A stretch of DNA of 64,000 nt, from NCBI GenBank assembly GCA_947359465.1, contig OX375882.1, forward strand, positions 52,636,509-52,700,508. Reading direction: 5' to 3'. This DNA is from Metellina segmentata. Taxonomy: Eukaryota > Arthropoda > Arachnida > Araneae > Tetragnathidae. Shown piece after piece: positions 41,001 to 44,169 of the stretch. The translations under genes and the position numbers were made by a program. The notes below the pieces were generated by a model. It worked only from the letters and a program-made list of their open reading frames with translations. It was not told where the DNA came from and did not search any database. The stretch's first letter is position 1. Each line of letters starts with the position of its first letter.

Positions 41001-42536
41001 CAGCATTGAGTTAGTGAGGAAAATTAGATATGCCATAAAAACAGAACTAACAGCACGTCATGTACCTTCTATAATTACTGGAGTTAGCGACATTCCAGTA
41101 AGTACCTTTAAAAGCTGGCATTTGTTTATTTTGTCGTGCATCGCAATATTTGGTCACAAAGCAATATGTTTCCAAATTTTATTTTCAAAGACTTTGAATT
41201 CAATTATAATATTTATGTTGGAACTATTAATGTTTTATTTCCTTCCGAATTATCTATCTTTTATAGTTATATGACTAATGATATCAAATAGTCAAAAACA
41301 TTTCATTTTGCATAATTTACGTTTTGTGAAGAAACTAGTCTATTTATTTGAAAAGCGCAATCGAAAAAAACCATTAATAATAAAAGAGCTATTTTGCCAT
41401 TTATATCTATCAAAAACGAAATTAATGTTTCATTTTCTTATTTTAAACGAACTATTTATTTCGTGCAAACTATTGATAATGTGATATGTGTGTTCAATAA
41501 AAGTCATTAATTCAATATATGATTTGAAGAATATTCCGTATCATAAAGAATAAATCAATCAAACAAAAGCAAAAATTATTAAAATAAGACGGTAATTTGA
41601 TTTTTGTCTTAATGTAAGGGTAATGTGTTAAAATAGAGTGTAACGGTAAAATAAAGTGTTTTAAACACAACAGTTAATGTTCAAATAATAAATGTAATCA
41701 TTCGCAGTAGTTGAAAAGTGTGTTTTTTGACGTAGGATTTCATTACAAGTCAAAATTAAAATTAATAAAACTTTCAGTTGTTTTTCAAGTTTTAATTTAT
41801 ATTACTGTGTCGTGAAAAAAAAAGCTGTACTCAATAGTCAAGGTACAACACTGATCATTCTAAATGGTTTACATGGTTTCTATTTAGATACTGGAATTGA
41901 CAAAAAAGTGTTGAAAAGAATTTAAAACTGCATGTCAATTGTAAATTTTATAAATGAATGCCTAATCTAGGAATAATATCATTATTAAAATATTCTTACA
42001 AGGACTTTGAAAAGTCTGAAAGTTTTAATCGTAAGTGACAAAAGTGGTAGGTTATTTAATTTACAATATAAAACTTTTATTACAAGTTAAAGGCTTCTCA
42101 AACATCGTTGAAAACAACGAGTTTCTTTTTAAAACGCTATAAATTTTGAAAAATTTTAATCGATTACCTTTGTTTTGTTTGTGCTGAATATATTTAATTT
42201 TAAAACAAGCTATATTTATCAAGTAAAATGTATTTTTAAGATAAAAATTGTATTTACTTAAAAAGAAATTCGTTATAAAAAATATGGTGTCATAGTTTTG
42301 TAATATATAAAAATGAAAATGTTTCGCAATGATTTTTGAAAGTTCTGTTGCAGACAATTGTATTTATATACAAAGAAATGTGCTTTCATTTTTTTTAGTA
42401 CAACATAAATGGAAAAAAGATGGAAACAATTGTTAAGAAGATAATAAATAATGTGCCTTACAACGCAGAAACTATAAGAAATCCAAGTAGTCTAAGAAAC
42501 TTTCACAATCGAGAAGATCTAAGCAATGGGTTCTAA
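1921..42536 (+). CDS. AACS: Acetoacetyl-CoA synthetase-like gene, 14 visible exons, 5' end outside window
   Basis: Fourteen exons join in frame into 550 residues ending at a TAA. The order and sequence follow acetoacetyl-CoA synthetase, a cytosolic adenylate-forming enzyme that activates acetoacetate with ATP and CoA for lipid and sterol synthesis. Counting from the first visible residue, the A3 P-loop TSGTTGQPK is at 172-180, the A5 region YGATE at 315-319, the A7 aspartate (LND) at 400-402, the A8 block RSDETLKQRGCRFGSSEIY at 418-436, and the C-terminal catalytic-lysine region NGKK at 509-512. All introns have GT and AG ends and matched phases. Human AACS is ~670 aa, so about 100-120 N-terminal residues are missing upstream. 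The A7 and A8 glycines usual in the family (GD, GRSDG) are replaced (ND, CRSDE), which suggests a diverged paralogue. Family assignment is firm; activity is unproven. Confidence 0.88.
2032..2787. other. Intron sequence with a short direct repeat
   Basis: A 29-30 base stretch starting AGACTATCCTCTGTC at 2321 recurs at 2390 (69 bases apart, few differences). On the complement, ~2400-2560 gives a short ELWEAVW-like string that might be the tail of an old Tc1 transposase, but this is too weak to call. Confidence 0.4.
2790..4292 (-). mobile_element. Complete mariner-like DNA transposon
   Basis: A 1503-bp element bounded by TA at 2788-2789 and 4293-4294. The terminal inverted repeats are 122 bp (2790-2911 and 4171-4292) with almost no mismatch, starting CAGGGTGGTCCCG. 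One full-length transposase gene lies between them on the - strand. It sits in the AACS intron between visible exons 1 and 2. Near-identical ends and an open transposase indicate recent insertion, and it may still be mobile. Confidence 0.93.
2967..4043 (-). CDS. Mariner-like transposase (DUF4817/HTH, DDE), intact
   Basis: 358 residues, starting MGDFTYAEKADMHYMYGRAN. It would cut and paste its own element by binding the 122-bp inverted repeats. Residues ~1-60 match the DUF4817-type N-terminal DNA-binding region, followed by an HTH (~95-115, TRTVARDVGVSHQTVCRVL). Catalytic acidic residues are visible as VLFTDEATF (~158), WFQHDGAPAH (~250) and PPRSPDLSSLDYFLWG (~285). I count 36 residues between the second and third aspartates, versus 34 in classical mariner. 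The start codon fits the family N-terminus, and no frame break is present. It is antisense to AACS inside an intron. Proteins of this kind are common in spider and ant genomes (general knowledge). Confidence 0.92.
   Translation of the reverse strand: MGDFTYAEKADMHYMYGRANGNGRAALRMYRAEYPDRRMPDHRIFQRLHSQLCETGAFDVNRHGAGRVRAVRTPRLEESILNIVADRPESSTRTVARDVGVSHQTVCRVLNENRLHPFHFQKVQELNPADYPRRVNFCLWVMQQCALQPDFVDYVLFTDEATFSREGVFNAHNSHVWATDNPHATRRHAFQQRFSINVWAGIVNDFLIGPYLLPTRLTGGSYLIFLKEVLPQLLHDVPIAIRNRMWFQHDGAPAHFSIDVRNYLNATFGTRWIGRGGPVPWPPRSPDLSSLDYFLWGHLKHLVYETPVDSDEDLVARLSVAAAGVREIPGIFERVRQSLHRRCQACIDTGGRNFEQLL
4640..4906 (-). mobile_element. Full-length tRNA-derived SINE with 12-bp target duplication
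   Basis: A 267-bp SINE read on the complement. It has a tRNA-like head (A box TAGTGGTTAAGGTG, B box GGTTCGAATCC on the - strand), a body, and an A-rich tail (T run at 4640-4648 on +). It is flanked by the duplication CTGTTAAAGATA at 4628-4639 and 4907-4918. This 3' subfamily is shared with 51687-51950 and 35732-35830. Confidence 0.9.
4919..5411. other. Intron sequence, nothing recognised
   Basis: AT-rich DNA between the SINE and the Tc1 relic. No coding potential or repeat is recognised. Confidence 0.5.
5454..6350 (-). pseudogene. Tc1-like transposase pseudogene
   Basis: Read on the complement, the pieces run in transposase order. First is an N-terminal part (near 6350-6270, LNDRDQRRVRRVV), then TINVGRTTHASVRTVQRNLA into the catalytic WSEESRF region (~6160-5900). 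Last is the C-terminal NPIDNIWDMIKRSVW...LVESMPRRVATFRQAKGG (5645-5454). At least two frame changes and the double palindrome at 6184-6264 break it. Confidence 0.8.
6184..6264. repeat. Two adjacent near-perfect palindromes
   Basis: First palindrome: a perfect 20-base arm at 6190-6209 and its complement at 6211-6230 around a single base, extending with a 3-base gap to ~6184 and 6239. Second: a perfect 12-base arm at 6240-6251 and 6253-6264 around one base. They lie inside the Tc1 transposase relic and are not part of its normal sequence. Confidence 0.92.
6595..6798 (+). repeat. SINE, 5'-truncated, (ATTACC)n tail
   Basis: It matches the SINE body: GAGTGGGGTGCCAGCTCAGG, then GGGACTGATGCCGGAC, then TAGCCCGTTGTGTT. 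It ends in an ATTACCATTACC tail like the copies at 32748-32912 and 52478-52808. The tRNA-derived head is missing. Confidence 0.8.
6960..7057 (+). CDS. AACS: AACS visible exon 2
   Basis: Acceptor TTTTTTCAG ends at 6959, donor GTAAAT at 7058. The first two bases complete a Cys codon split with exon 1, and the exon ends on a whole codon. It encodes CYMSNRKEAIIAMQAVVSIG and onward, matching the AACS stretch YLPN..EAMLAAASIGAIWS. Confidence 0.88.
7058..8434. other. AACS intron, nothing recognised
   Basis: AT-rich intron with a short (TA)n run near 8335-8346. Around 7260-7440 composition is less AT-rich, but there is no recognisable coding sequence or repeat. Confidence 0.5.
8435..8549 (+). CDS. 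AACS: AACS visible exon 3
   Basis: Acceptor TTCTTAG ends at 8434, donor GTAGGG at 8550. The 115 bases give 38 codons plus one base. It encodes AVLSRFQQVKPKLLITMDRF and onward, matching the AACS stretch VLDRFSQIQPKL. Confidence 0.88.
9010..9108 (-). repeat. Tc1-like transposase fragment, left of the TTAA element
   Basis: GGCGAAAGAAAAATCCAC through AACTCAGTAAAGG resembles 56660-56715, which encodes a Tc1 N-terminal stretch (FERDRVIELREGGFSFRDI) on the complement. The TTAA-flanked transposon starts right after it. Its continuation appears at 12882-13067. Confidence 0.55.
9161..10560. repeat. Direct tandem duplication, ~710 bp period
   Basis: CAAAATGTTTTTGTGTACCT at 9161 recurs at 9871, and the following ~690 bases align in order to ~10560 with scattered differences (for example the ACATGCACAATATTTAAAAA stretch in both copies). 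The array forms the untranslated part between the transposase stop and the left end. Confidence 0.9.
10602..12410 (-). CDS. Mutator/Kolobok-like DDE transposase, intact
   Basis: Open frame of 602 residues. The likely start is the sixth residue, since MPRRKGSSAGKQKAAKRW is a basic, plausible N-terminus. It is the cut-and-paste enzyme of the surrounding TTAA element. Visible: CxxC pairs at ~86-89 (CSTC) and ~112-115 (CSTC), the first catalytic Asp in DIDVTYDGTW (~216), the second in MLSDGDAKTY (~313), a C-x2-H motif (ECINHVSKRLG, ~340) typical of the Mutator/IS256 group, and the catalytic Glu in NANESLHSIIW (~497). The C-terminus is strongly basic (RRTYQRRRRRLAVH). No frame break is seen, so it may be functional. 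Similar proteins are annotated in spiders as 'Mutator-like transposase domain' (general knowledge). Confidence 0.9.
   Translation of the reverse strand: MYHCIMPRRKGSSAGKQKAAKRWCKDICSGKTDSPANSSFQDPSIRCKSLETNLKEELNCDMNSEVLQYLIIDKNVLIGLLKNLLCSTCKSPSVSIDIGKKLGFSHKVSVFCSTCDATKSSVYTSPRISNCEGLETQAFDVNMRVVQSFLSIGKGYLALEKFCMHMNMDLPSSKTFNTYKKKLLKSMLKSTNKSLDDIRHQVKIAYEDSNEVTDIDVTYDGTWLTRGHTSQIGVGCVIDILTGFVIDYEVMSKRCIECEYSKSDLKENSAEYSIWYEGHKSTCSINHSGSSCAMEQEAAMKLWKRSQSIGFRYITMLSDGDAKTYQHLNAQHVYGADVEIKKEECINHVSKRLGTALRKAVKEWRVRGVTMGGKSRGSLKDDTIKKLTRYYQNVIRSNKGDVDATKTAIYATLFHGISTDKTPQHFKCPVGEDSWCFYQAALARGDTPPSHIVNIKTPLNESHLAKIMPIYQRLASNELLERCVRCITQNANESLHSIIWSKCSKETSATLCRVSIAVCDAVSEFNIGTLKSIENLQKESGLILSKKSRTLAAWRDYRRTYQRRRRRLAVHAIVRKKIAIAKKRRNALLLKKEGITYQAGAF
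12882..13067. repeat. Tc1-family remnant right of the TTAA element
   Basis: GTGATTTGCATGTTCATAG, GGCGTCATTTTGAGATGTGC and the end GGTGTTGGGATTTATTTTCC match 57420-57590. The last bases (ACCAATG then TA) look like a Tc1/mariner right end. With 9010-9108 it forms the two halves of an older copy split by the 3.8 kb insertion. Confidence 0.6.
13171..13252 (+). CDS. AACS: AACS visible exon 4
   Basis: Acceptor TTTATTTCAG ends at 13170, donor GTATTA at 13253. The 82 bases are two bases, 26 codons and two bases. It encodes GLPSLQKVIILATKQETSMK and onward, matching the AACS segment GLPDLKKVVVI. The 4.6 kb intron before it contains the whole 3.8 kb TTAA-flanked transposon. Confidence 0.85.
13560..14245 (+). 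pseudogene. Helitron relic: helicase N-terminal part plus 3' end
   Basis: Broken + strand translation gives CCHHGKVKLPPLNE, then LKNLLTGTGEINNNIRQDIQ, IYNYLFDFASFHSTNAEIKG and PQFGQIYF. These match the conserved region before the Rep domain of Helitron helicases. Stops interrupt it at ~13732 and ~13996. It is followed by short hairpins (GGATTGTGAAGCAATCC) and a CTAG end at 14242-14245 similar to the Helitron copies at 22972 and 25267. The 5' end is not located. Confidence 0.7.
14634..15357 (-). mobile_element. Tigger/pogo-like element with transposase remnant
   Basis: 724 bp between TA at 14632-14633 and 15358-15359. Ends are CAGTTGGACTCCAATTAT and, on the right complement, CAGTAGAACTCCAACTATC, typical of Tigger/pogo. 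On the - strand, 15180-14880 translates in pieces to a Tigger-like C-terminus (FECLGTALK.MERQPEWDHL). The catalytic core is deleted. Confidence 0.78.
15358..16156. other. AACS intron, nothing recognised
   Basis: AT-rich intron with a short GAGAGAGAG run near 15448. No repeat or coding sequence is recognised. Confidence 0.5.
16157..16310 (+). CDS. AACS: AACS visible exon 5 (AMP-binding P-loop)
   Basis: Acceptor CTTTCAG ends at 16156, donor GTAAGT at 16311. One base completes a Ser codon, then 51 codons. It carries the adenylate-forming signature YTSGTTGQPK followed by AIIHGSG, corresponding to the AACS A3 loop that binds ATP phosphates. This is the strongest single exon for identifying the gene. 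Confidence 0.92.
16311..16843. other. AACS intron, nothing recognised
   Basis: The shortest AACS intron here (533 bp). AT-rich with no visible insertion. Confidence 0.5.
16844..16921 (+). CDS. AACS: AACS visible exon 6
   Basis: Acceptor TTTACAG ends at 16843, donor GTAAGA at 16922. There are 26 whole codons (phase 0 at both ends) encoding GLLKNAVNFSLHTEADRNSV and onward. It joins directly to GWVSW of the next exon, as in AACS (YTTVGWMMW). Confidence 0.85.
17401..17947. mobile_element. Candidate MITE, 547 bp
   Basis: AGGGACGCTAGGCAC near 17402 and its reverse complement GTGCCTAGCGTCCCT at 17933-17947 form ~15-bp inverted ends around non-coding AT-rich sequence. Flanking duplications are unclear. 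A related GCGTCCCT...CACTAG string near 18283-18305, next to ATTAATGGGTTAA, suggests a larger piggyBac-like MITE may include it. Confidence 0.55.
17951..18550. other. Intron sequence, possible piggyBac-type end near 18320
   Basis: AT-rich. TTAATGGGTTAA at 18310-18321 reads on the complement as TTAACCCATTAA, the terminal motif of the piggyBac element at 49569. A matching left end was not found. Confidence 0.35.
18600..21330 (-). pseudogene. Jockey/R1-like LINE ORF2 pseudogene
   Basis: On the complement the pieces run in order. They are a linker (KLARSFGT..., 21180-21040), the pre-RT stretch (MELALSAFDQHKSPG, ~20900), reverse transcriptase (LTKAFDRVW and QGVPQGSVLSPILF, 20590-20210; FADDIV near 20180), the thumb (HPTYLGFRLDHELLCNKHIE, ~19950), and RNase H (IQIYTDGSKDEHDACGSG near 19290; WVPSYIGLSGNETSDVLATE near 18960). 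Frame changes near 20210, 19800 and 19150 break it. Both ends are uncertain. Confidence 0.85.
21340..22325. other. AACS intron with a 22-bp tandem duplication
   Basis: ATCATATCACAGAACATGTA plus AC occurs twice back to back at ~21648-21691. The 21890-22200 part has a loosely repeated 'AAGGAA(A)TGAGC...ATTTTATTCT' texture. No coding sequence is recognised. Confidence 0.55.
22326..22515 (+). CDS. AACS: AACS visible exon 7
   Basis: Acceptor TTTCAG ends at 22325, donor GTAAGA at 22516. 63 codons plus one base. It encodes VGWVSWTMVTNFHFLGYTLF and onward, then LYEGSPYF, corresponding to AACS VGWMMWNW...LYDGSPL. The second Trp of the human motif is absent here. Confidence 0.9.
22637..22663. repeat. 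Perfect 12-bp hairpin
   Basis: TTGAAAAGAGGA at 22637-22648 and its exact reverse complement at 22652-22663 around TCG. It lies in an AACS intron; function is unknown. Confidence 0.9.
22972..23622 (+). mobile_element. Non-autonomous Helitron, copy 1
   Basis: 651 bp. It begins TCTATATATATAATTCTCTT after an A and ends in a GC-rich short hairpin followed by GTAG and T, as expected for Helitron-type ends without inverted repeats. Near the 3' end it carries mini-hairpins such as GGATTGCGAAGCAATCC. It is non-coding. The second copy at 25267-26740 is co-linear from end to end. Confidence 0.8.
23623..24659. other. AACS intron, nothing recognised
   Basis: AT-rich, with no exon or repeat boundary recognised before the acceptor at 24659. 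Confidence 0.5.
24660..24776 (+). CDS. AACS: AACS visible exon 8
   Basis: Acceptor ATATTTCAG ends at 24659, donor GTTAGT at 24777. Two bases complete a Lys codon, then 38 codons plus one base. It encodes EYLPDLKVLMSAGSIVKPKN and ends SSSYG, matching AACS LHTILSTGSPLKA...LGSISGG. Confidence 0.88.
24777..25266. other. AACS intron, nothing recognised
   Basis: AT-rich DNA between visible exon 8 and the second Helitron copy. Confidence 0.5.
25267..26740 (+). mobile_element. Non-autonomous Helitron, copy 2, with nested insertion
   Basis: It has the same 5' start (TCTATATATATAATTC) as copy 1 and ends with the hairpin GGGGGCGGGCCCCC followed by TAG and T. The span is 1474 bp. Removing the nested 814-bp element and one 8-bp duplication leaves 652 bp, matching copy 1 (651 bp), which supports both boundary calls. 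Confidence 0.85.
25446..26259. mobile_element. Nested DNA element, 8-bp duplication, ~65-bp inverted repeats
   Basis: 814 bp flanked by CAGTAAAT at 25438-25445 and 26260-26267. The ends are ~65-bp inverted repeats starting GGAACAGCTACACTCTACG (left) and GGTACAGCTACACTCTACG (right complement), with a few differences. No transposase is seen. GG termini with an 8-bp duplication are compatible with Merlin; hAT or another family is possible. Confidence 0.85.
26741..28175. other. AACS intron, unrecognised moderate-length open frames
   Basis: Open frames of 86 aa (27256-27516, +) and 99 aa (26751-27050, -) show no motif I know and no splice context. I treat them as chance. TTAATTACG/TAATTAAGG near 27950 is a short imperfect palindrome. 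Confidence 0.4.
28176..28289 (+). CDS. AACS: AACS visible exon 9 (A5 region)
   Basis: Acceptor CTTTAG ends at 28175, donor GTAACC at 28290. It encodes ATELLGFCLASDSTLPIHKG and onward. It corresponds to the AACS segment GGTDIISCFMG...PVYKGEIQ, where the A5 motif binds the adenine and acyl pockets. Confidence 0.9.
28290..30399. other. AACS intron outside the minisatellite
   Basis: Very AT-rich (poly-A/T and (TA)n near 28365-28420). Apart from the array at 29138-29405 nothing is recognised. Confidence 0.5.
29138..29405. repeat. Minisatellite, ~44-47 bp unit, six copies
   Basis: Units begin with ATACCTCGTCATTAG near 29139, 29183, 29227, 29271, 29317 and 29364, each containing AACTGACCAGATCTTGAT. 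Units differ by point changes. A related two-unit array lies at 30900-30990 in the next intron. Confidence 0.88.
30400..30525 (+). CDS. AACS: AACS visible exon 10
   Basis: Acceptor GACTAG ends at 30399, donor GTATTG at 30526. Two bases, 41 codons, one base. It encodes KPITGEMGELVITKPMPSLP, then WNDADGSKYRENYFSKY, a close match to AACS GESGELVCTKPIP...FWNDENGNKYRKAYFSKF. Confidence 0.92.
30900..30992. repeat. Second locus of the ~46-bp minisatellite
   Basis: Two units, GAATCTCGTATTTTGAAG at 30902 and a related unit 46 bases later, each followed by ACTAACCAGATCTTTATG or a variant. Same family as 29138-29405, in the neighbouring intron. Confidence 0.7.
30993..31537. other. AACS intron, nothing recognised
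   Basis: AT-rich intron leading to the acceptor at 31537. No repeat is recognised. Confidence 0.5.
31538..31607 (+). CDS. AACS: AACS visible exon 11 (A7)
   Basis: Acceptor ATTTTAG ends at 31537, donor GTAAGA at 31608. Two bases, 22 codons, two bases. It encodes MFALNDLAIINPITKGFIVC and CR. It aligns with AACS [23 protein letters not shown]. The A7 Asp is kept, but the preceding Gly is Asn, and the Gly before the A8 Arg is Cys. Confidence 0.87.
31985..32195 (-). repeat. SINE body, antisense, head missing
   Basis: GAGCAACACAACGGG, CTCCGGGATCAAG and AACTGGCACACCACTCTCC match the complement of the SINE at 52478-52808. It stops before the tRNA-derived head. Confidence 0.7.
32196..32747. other. 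AACS intron, nothing recognised
   Basis: AT-rich, between two SINE pieces. No feature is recognised. Confidence 0.45.
32748..32912 (+). repeat. SINE, 5'-truncated, (ATTACC)n tail
   Basis: GGGGTGCCAGCTCAGGTGTT through GACTGATCCCGGACCGTC and TAGCCCGTTGTGTTGCTC, ending ATTACCATTACCATTAC. Same 3' subfamily as 6595-6798 and 52478-52808. Confidence 0.85.
33028..34102. mobile_element. Fold-back element with ~215-bp inverted arms
   Basis: 33060-33280 and 33880-34098 are reverse complements over ~215 bp at about 85% identity (for example AACAAAACGGAAGGTAGC and GGGGCCGTCTTCATATTAAA in both arms). They surround ~600 bp of AT-rich non-coding DNA. Outer ends read AGCCGTC on both sides (near 33034 and 34093). 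It carries a 17-base poly-A near 33036. No transposase is seen. Confidence 0.8.
34242..34300 (+). CDS. AACS: AACS visible exon 12 (A8 hinge)
   Basis: Acceptor ATTTCAG ends at 34241, donor GTAAGA at 34301. One base, 19 codons, one base. It encodes DETLKQRGCRFGSSEIYNV, the A8 hinge of the family (DGTLNPNGVRFGSSEIYN). The RFGSSEIYN part is fully kept. Confidence 0.9.
34490..34960. repeat. Decayed non-coding relative of the TTAA transposon
   Basis: GTGTTTCCCACAA, TTATTCCATACTCAAAGTTA, AAGTTTCAAATCTCTA and GATACAGCTATGAAACTTTT follow the same order as the non-coding ends of the element at 9113-12877 (for example GTGTTTCCTACAA near 10058 and CTACAGCTATGAAATTTT near 12775). Boundaries are not resolved. 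Confidence 0.55.
35732..35830 (-). mobile_element. 5'-truncated SINE with 13-bp target duplication
   Basis: 99 bp of the SINE 3' end (starting from a T run, then CTAATGGCGGGCACATTTTG) identical or nearly so to 4640-4906. It is flanked by CGCAATATAATAA at 35719-35731 and 35831-35843. The truncation, A tail and duplication show LINE-type insertion. Confidence 0.92.
35844..36204. other. Interior of the mariner-like element, unrecognised
   Basis: Sequence between the two SINE pieces inside the mariner-like element. I cannot relate it to a transposase. Confidence 0.4.
36205..36440 (+). repeat. Second type of tRNA-derived SINE
   Basis: A tRNA-like head (GTGGTAGCCCGACTGGTAAA with a B-box-like GAGTTCGATCCTC at ~36260) differs from the head of the other SINEs. 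The body carries GGGGTGCCAACTCAGGCG and CATCTGACCGTGGTTC, as in the main SINE family. It is therefore a mosaic SINE. Confidence 0.65.
36480..36753 (+). pseudogene. Mariner-like transposase C-terminal remnant
   Basis: It translates to FGQQAIDYDGCVELSPRSPD, then FFLWGYTNDRVHETPLTSL and RNVHAGVLDRIQMCI. This is the third-aspartate region and tail of a mariner-like transposase related to the intact one at 2967-4043. Catalytic residues one and two are absent. Confidence 0.82.
36739..36764. repeat. Hairpin at the right end of the mariner-like element
   Basis: GATGGTGACCT and its exact reverse complement around GTAA. The arm repeats part of the terminal motif (GGTGACCTGTAAAG), so the right end is a fold-back duplication of the terminus. 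Confidence 0.88.
36881..38071 (-). mobile_element. Small Ty3/gypsy-type LTR element (TRIM-like)
   Basis: Two direct 132-bp repeats (36881-37012 and 37940-38071) differ at one base and are flanked by the 5-bp duplication ACCTT (36876-36880, 38072-38076). On the - strand the LTR starts TGTAGCGAGC. Next to the right-hand LTR is TTGGTGACCAACGTTCGTG, a likely primer-binding site. Before the left-hand LTR is GGAGGGGGAGTAC, a polypurine tract. The interior without the nested LINE is only ~326 bp and codes for nothing complete, so it depends on enzymes made elsewhere. Confidence 0.85.
37103..37695 (-). mobile_element. 5'-truncated Jockey-like LINE nested in the LTR element
   Basis: 593 bp flanked by ACTGTAAG at 37095-37102 and 37696-37703. 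On the - strand it starts within the RNase H end (KAAKSAVNNTNHTIPY) and continues without a stop through RLRIGHTRITHRHLLLGEDH and CNHC...LTVKHILIEC to a stop at ~37247. A 3' untranslated part ends in an (ATCC)n-like tail (37098-37120). Confidence 0.87.
38235..38836 (+). pseudogene. Mariner transposase with internal deletion
   Basis: The N-terminal 118 codons have the mariner DNA-binding region (VRRWFVKFKPGNVSLEYDAR, then FGRPFSVNEDLL and TVQELSHSLNIPKCTVHDHL). A different frame then gives the C-terminus (FRSHQNSLNGQEFKSLETVK, LPERWQKVIEK). The first two catalytic aspartates are deleted, and the usual SPDLA is SPVLA, so the product cannot transpose. Confidence 0.88.
38921..39400. other. AACS intron with a 27-bp tandem repeat
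   Basis: AT-rich. Contains the tandem array at 39138-39250 and otherwise nothing recognised. Confidence 0.5.
39138..39250. repeat. 27-bp tandem repeat, four exact copies
   Basis: The unit TAAAATGTTATTTATGCAAA plus AACACAA starts at 39138, 39165, 39192 and 39219, followed by a partial fifth unit. The copies are identical, so the array is young. Confidence 0.93.
39400..40720 (-). pseudogene. Decayed integrase-like relic (KRBA2/Ginger-type)
   Basis: On the complement, short pieces in order resemble the integrase carried by KRAB-A-domain-2-like or Ginger elements: LTKFLALSPLQTKRAE (~40360), then GPLEAMFGCTASW (~40040), and SLDDEDQLQGALTAIST (~39960). Many stops and frame changes are present. 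Boundaries and class are tentative. Confidence 0.45.
40898..41097 (+). CDS. AACS: AACS visible exon 13 (C-terminal lobe)
   Basis: Acceptor TTTACAG ends at 40897, donor GTAAGT at 41098. Two bases then 66 codons. It encodes GNFPEVLDSICVSQYNADMD, ERAVLFLK and later LTARHVPSIITGVSDIP, matching AACS DSLCVPQYN...ERVILFLK...LSARHVPSLI. It follows a 6.6 kb intron packed with nested transposons. Confidence 0.92.
41098..42398. other. Last AACS intron, nothing recognised
   Basis: AT-rich intron of 1301 bp. No repeat boundary is recognised. Confidence 0.5.
42399..42536 (+). CDS. AACS: AACS visible exon 14, terminal exon
   Basis: Acceptor TTTTTTAG ends at 42398. 45 codons and TAA at 42534-42536. It encodes YNINGKKMETIVKKIINNVP and ends LRNFHNREDLSNGF, matching the AACS end YTLNGKKVEVAVKQII...LYRDIPELQGF. 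It holds the lysine region that completes the adenylation site. A mariner element begins 42 bp after the stop. Confidence 0.9.
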   Translation, partial: YNINGKKMETIVKKIINNVPYNAETIRNPSSLRNFHNREDLSNGF

Positions 42537-42578
42537 AATTTCTTGCTGATTGTTTTGAGACACAGAACAGGCTTTGTA

Positions 42579-43565
42579 CAGAGTGTCCTAAAAGTTCCAA
42601 TACTGACGATTCGTGAATTTTTTATACAAAAACAGCAAACTTTAAAACAATTATTTTCATGCTAATGCTAAACGCTCTTTTAACCTAACATAGAGGAAAA
42701 AATGTGAACTGAAATTTATAATAAATGTTCAAAATGTCGGCTCTTTCTTGGAGGCAAAGCTGAAGTCGTTCGTGCATATTTTAAGAAACGAGTACCAAGA
42801 TGCTGGGAGTAACTTCTTGTATCCTTTGAGTAATGTCAATTTTCAGATCACCTATTGTTCGGTGATTATCTTCATTAACTTTATTCTTTAATTATCCCCA
42901 CAGAAAAAAATTCAGGAATGCTCAGATCAGAGGAACGAGGTGGCCAAAGGTTTCTTGAGATGAATCTATCGCAATACCAACGGCAAAAATAAAATCGCTT
43001 CTCATTGTCCGGTGACTTTAGCTATTGTAACATTTTTACACAATAAGCACGGAAATGCAAAGCTCTTAGTCTTATGTATCGATCCCTGTGATGTGCTCAT
43101 TTGTTACGACAAACGCCTTACTGATTGATAAGGGGATTGCAATATTCTCCGTTGAGTTTCTTGCACAAAGTCTGGAGTAACGACTTTCGGTCTTCCACTC
43201 TTGTGTTTTGCGTTCCATCGAACCTGTCTCACGAAATCGCCGAACAAGTTTATATATCGTATCATTACTCGGTATTGCATCATTTGGATATTCATAGCGT
43301 CAAAATTCTTTACATCTTTCATATGATTTACATTCAAAATAAGCCTCAAACAACGCAATTCTCTGAATGCATCATAAACTCATCTTGCAATGAAGAACAA
43401 AATGACGTGGAACTTTATTATCGCACAACTTTATCACGAAGCAAACCAAACGATAAATATTAAAGATTCGATAAAATTATAAGCAGACGATAAAATTCAA
43501 TAATTAAAAAACTCACGGGCAATAAATTTTTAAAGTTAGTGTACGGGAGCTTTTAGGACATTCTA
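42579..43565 (-). mobile_element. Mariner-like element just after the AACS stop
   Basis: It is bounded by TA at 42577-42578 and 43566-43567, with ends CAGAGTGTCCTAAAAG and, on the right complement, TAGAATGTCCTAAAAG. On the - strand 43358-43104 encodes part of the DNA-binding region (VRQVRWNAKHKSGRPKVVTP, SPYQSVRRLS). The catalytic domain is mostly deleted. It begins 42 bp after the AACS stop, so it probably forms part of the AACS 3' untranslated region or truncates it. Confidence 0.82.
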
Positions 43566-43567
43566 TA

Positions 43568-44169
43568 TTTAAATATTTCTAGTGATAATCTATTATACGT
43601 AGTACTAGTCAATTTATTTTTATCTATCAATGAAAGTAATGTTTGATATTGAATAAAATATTTGATTAGACTTGAATTTTGTTTGGTACTTGTAATAAAA
43701 AATCTTGAACAAATATCTGAAATAAATACAATGATTACGAGTAGTAAATATCCATTCTACATAAAACCTTGATATCCAGTATTCATTTCTTAATACTTCA
43801 AAAGCAATCAATTTGTTTACTACGATTTATCTTTTAGTTAAAAATAATTAAACATTTAGTAAAATCAATTTTCTCATTTGAAAATTTAAGAATACACTTT
43901 TAAGGTGTCAAGATCAAATATTATTGATTGAATTCCTTTCAAAATTTAAAATCAGACGCGTTTTGCAAAATTTCGTTATCTTCAGTTCCATAAAACAGGA
44001 ATAATAGCTTTATCTATTGTCTCTTAATTTTTCACTTGAGAACACAAATAAAGTCATTTTCTAACGATGGAAACAGGATCGTAAACTCTCAGGTAAAAGA
44101 CTTTTTGTACCACACATCCACATGTAAGTATTAATATGGTGATATTTTTATGTGATTGATAAATTATTT
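43568..44169. other. Intergenic sequence, nothing recognised
   Basis: AT-rich DNA after the mariner. GAATAAAAT near 43648 could serve as a polyadenylation signal for AACS if transcription runs through the mariner, but AATAAA is common by chance here. Confidence 0.4.
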
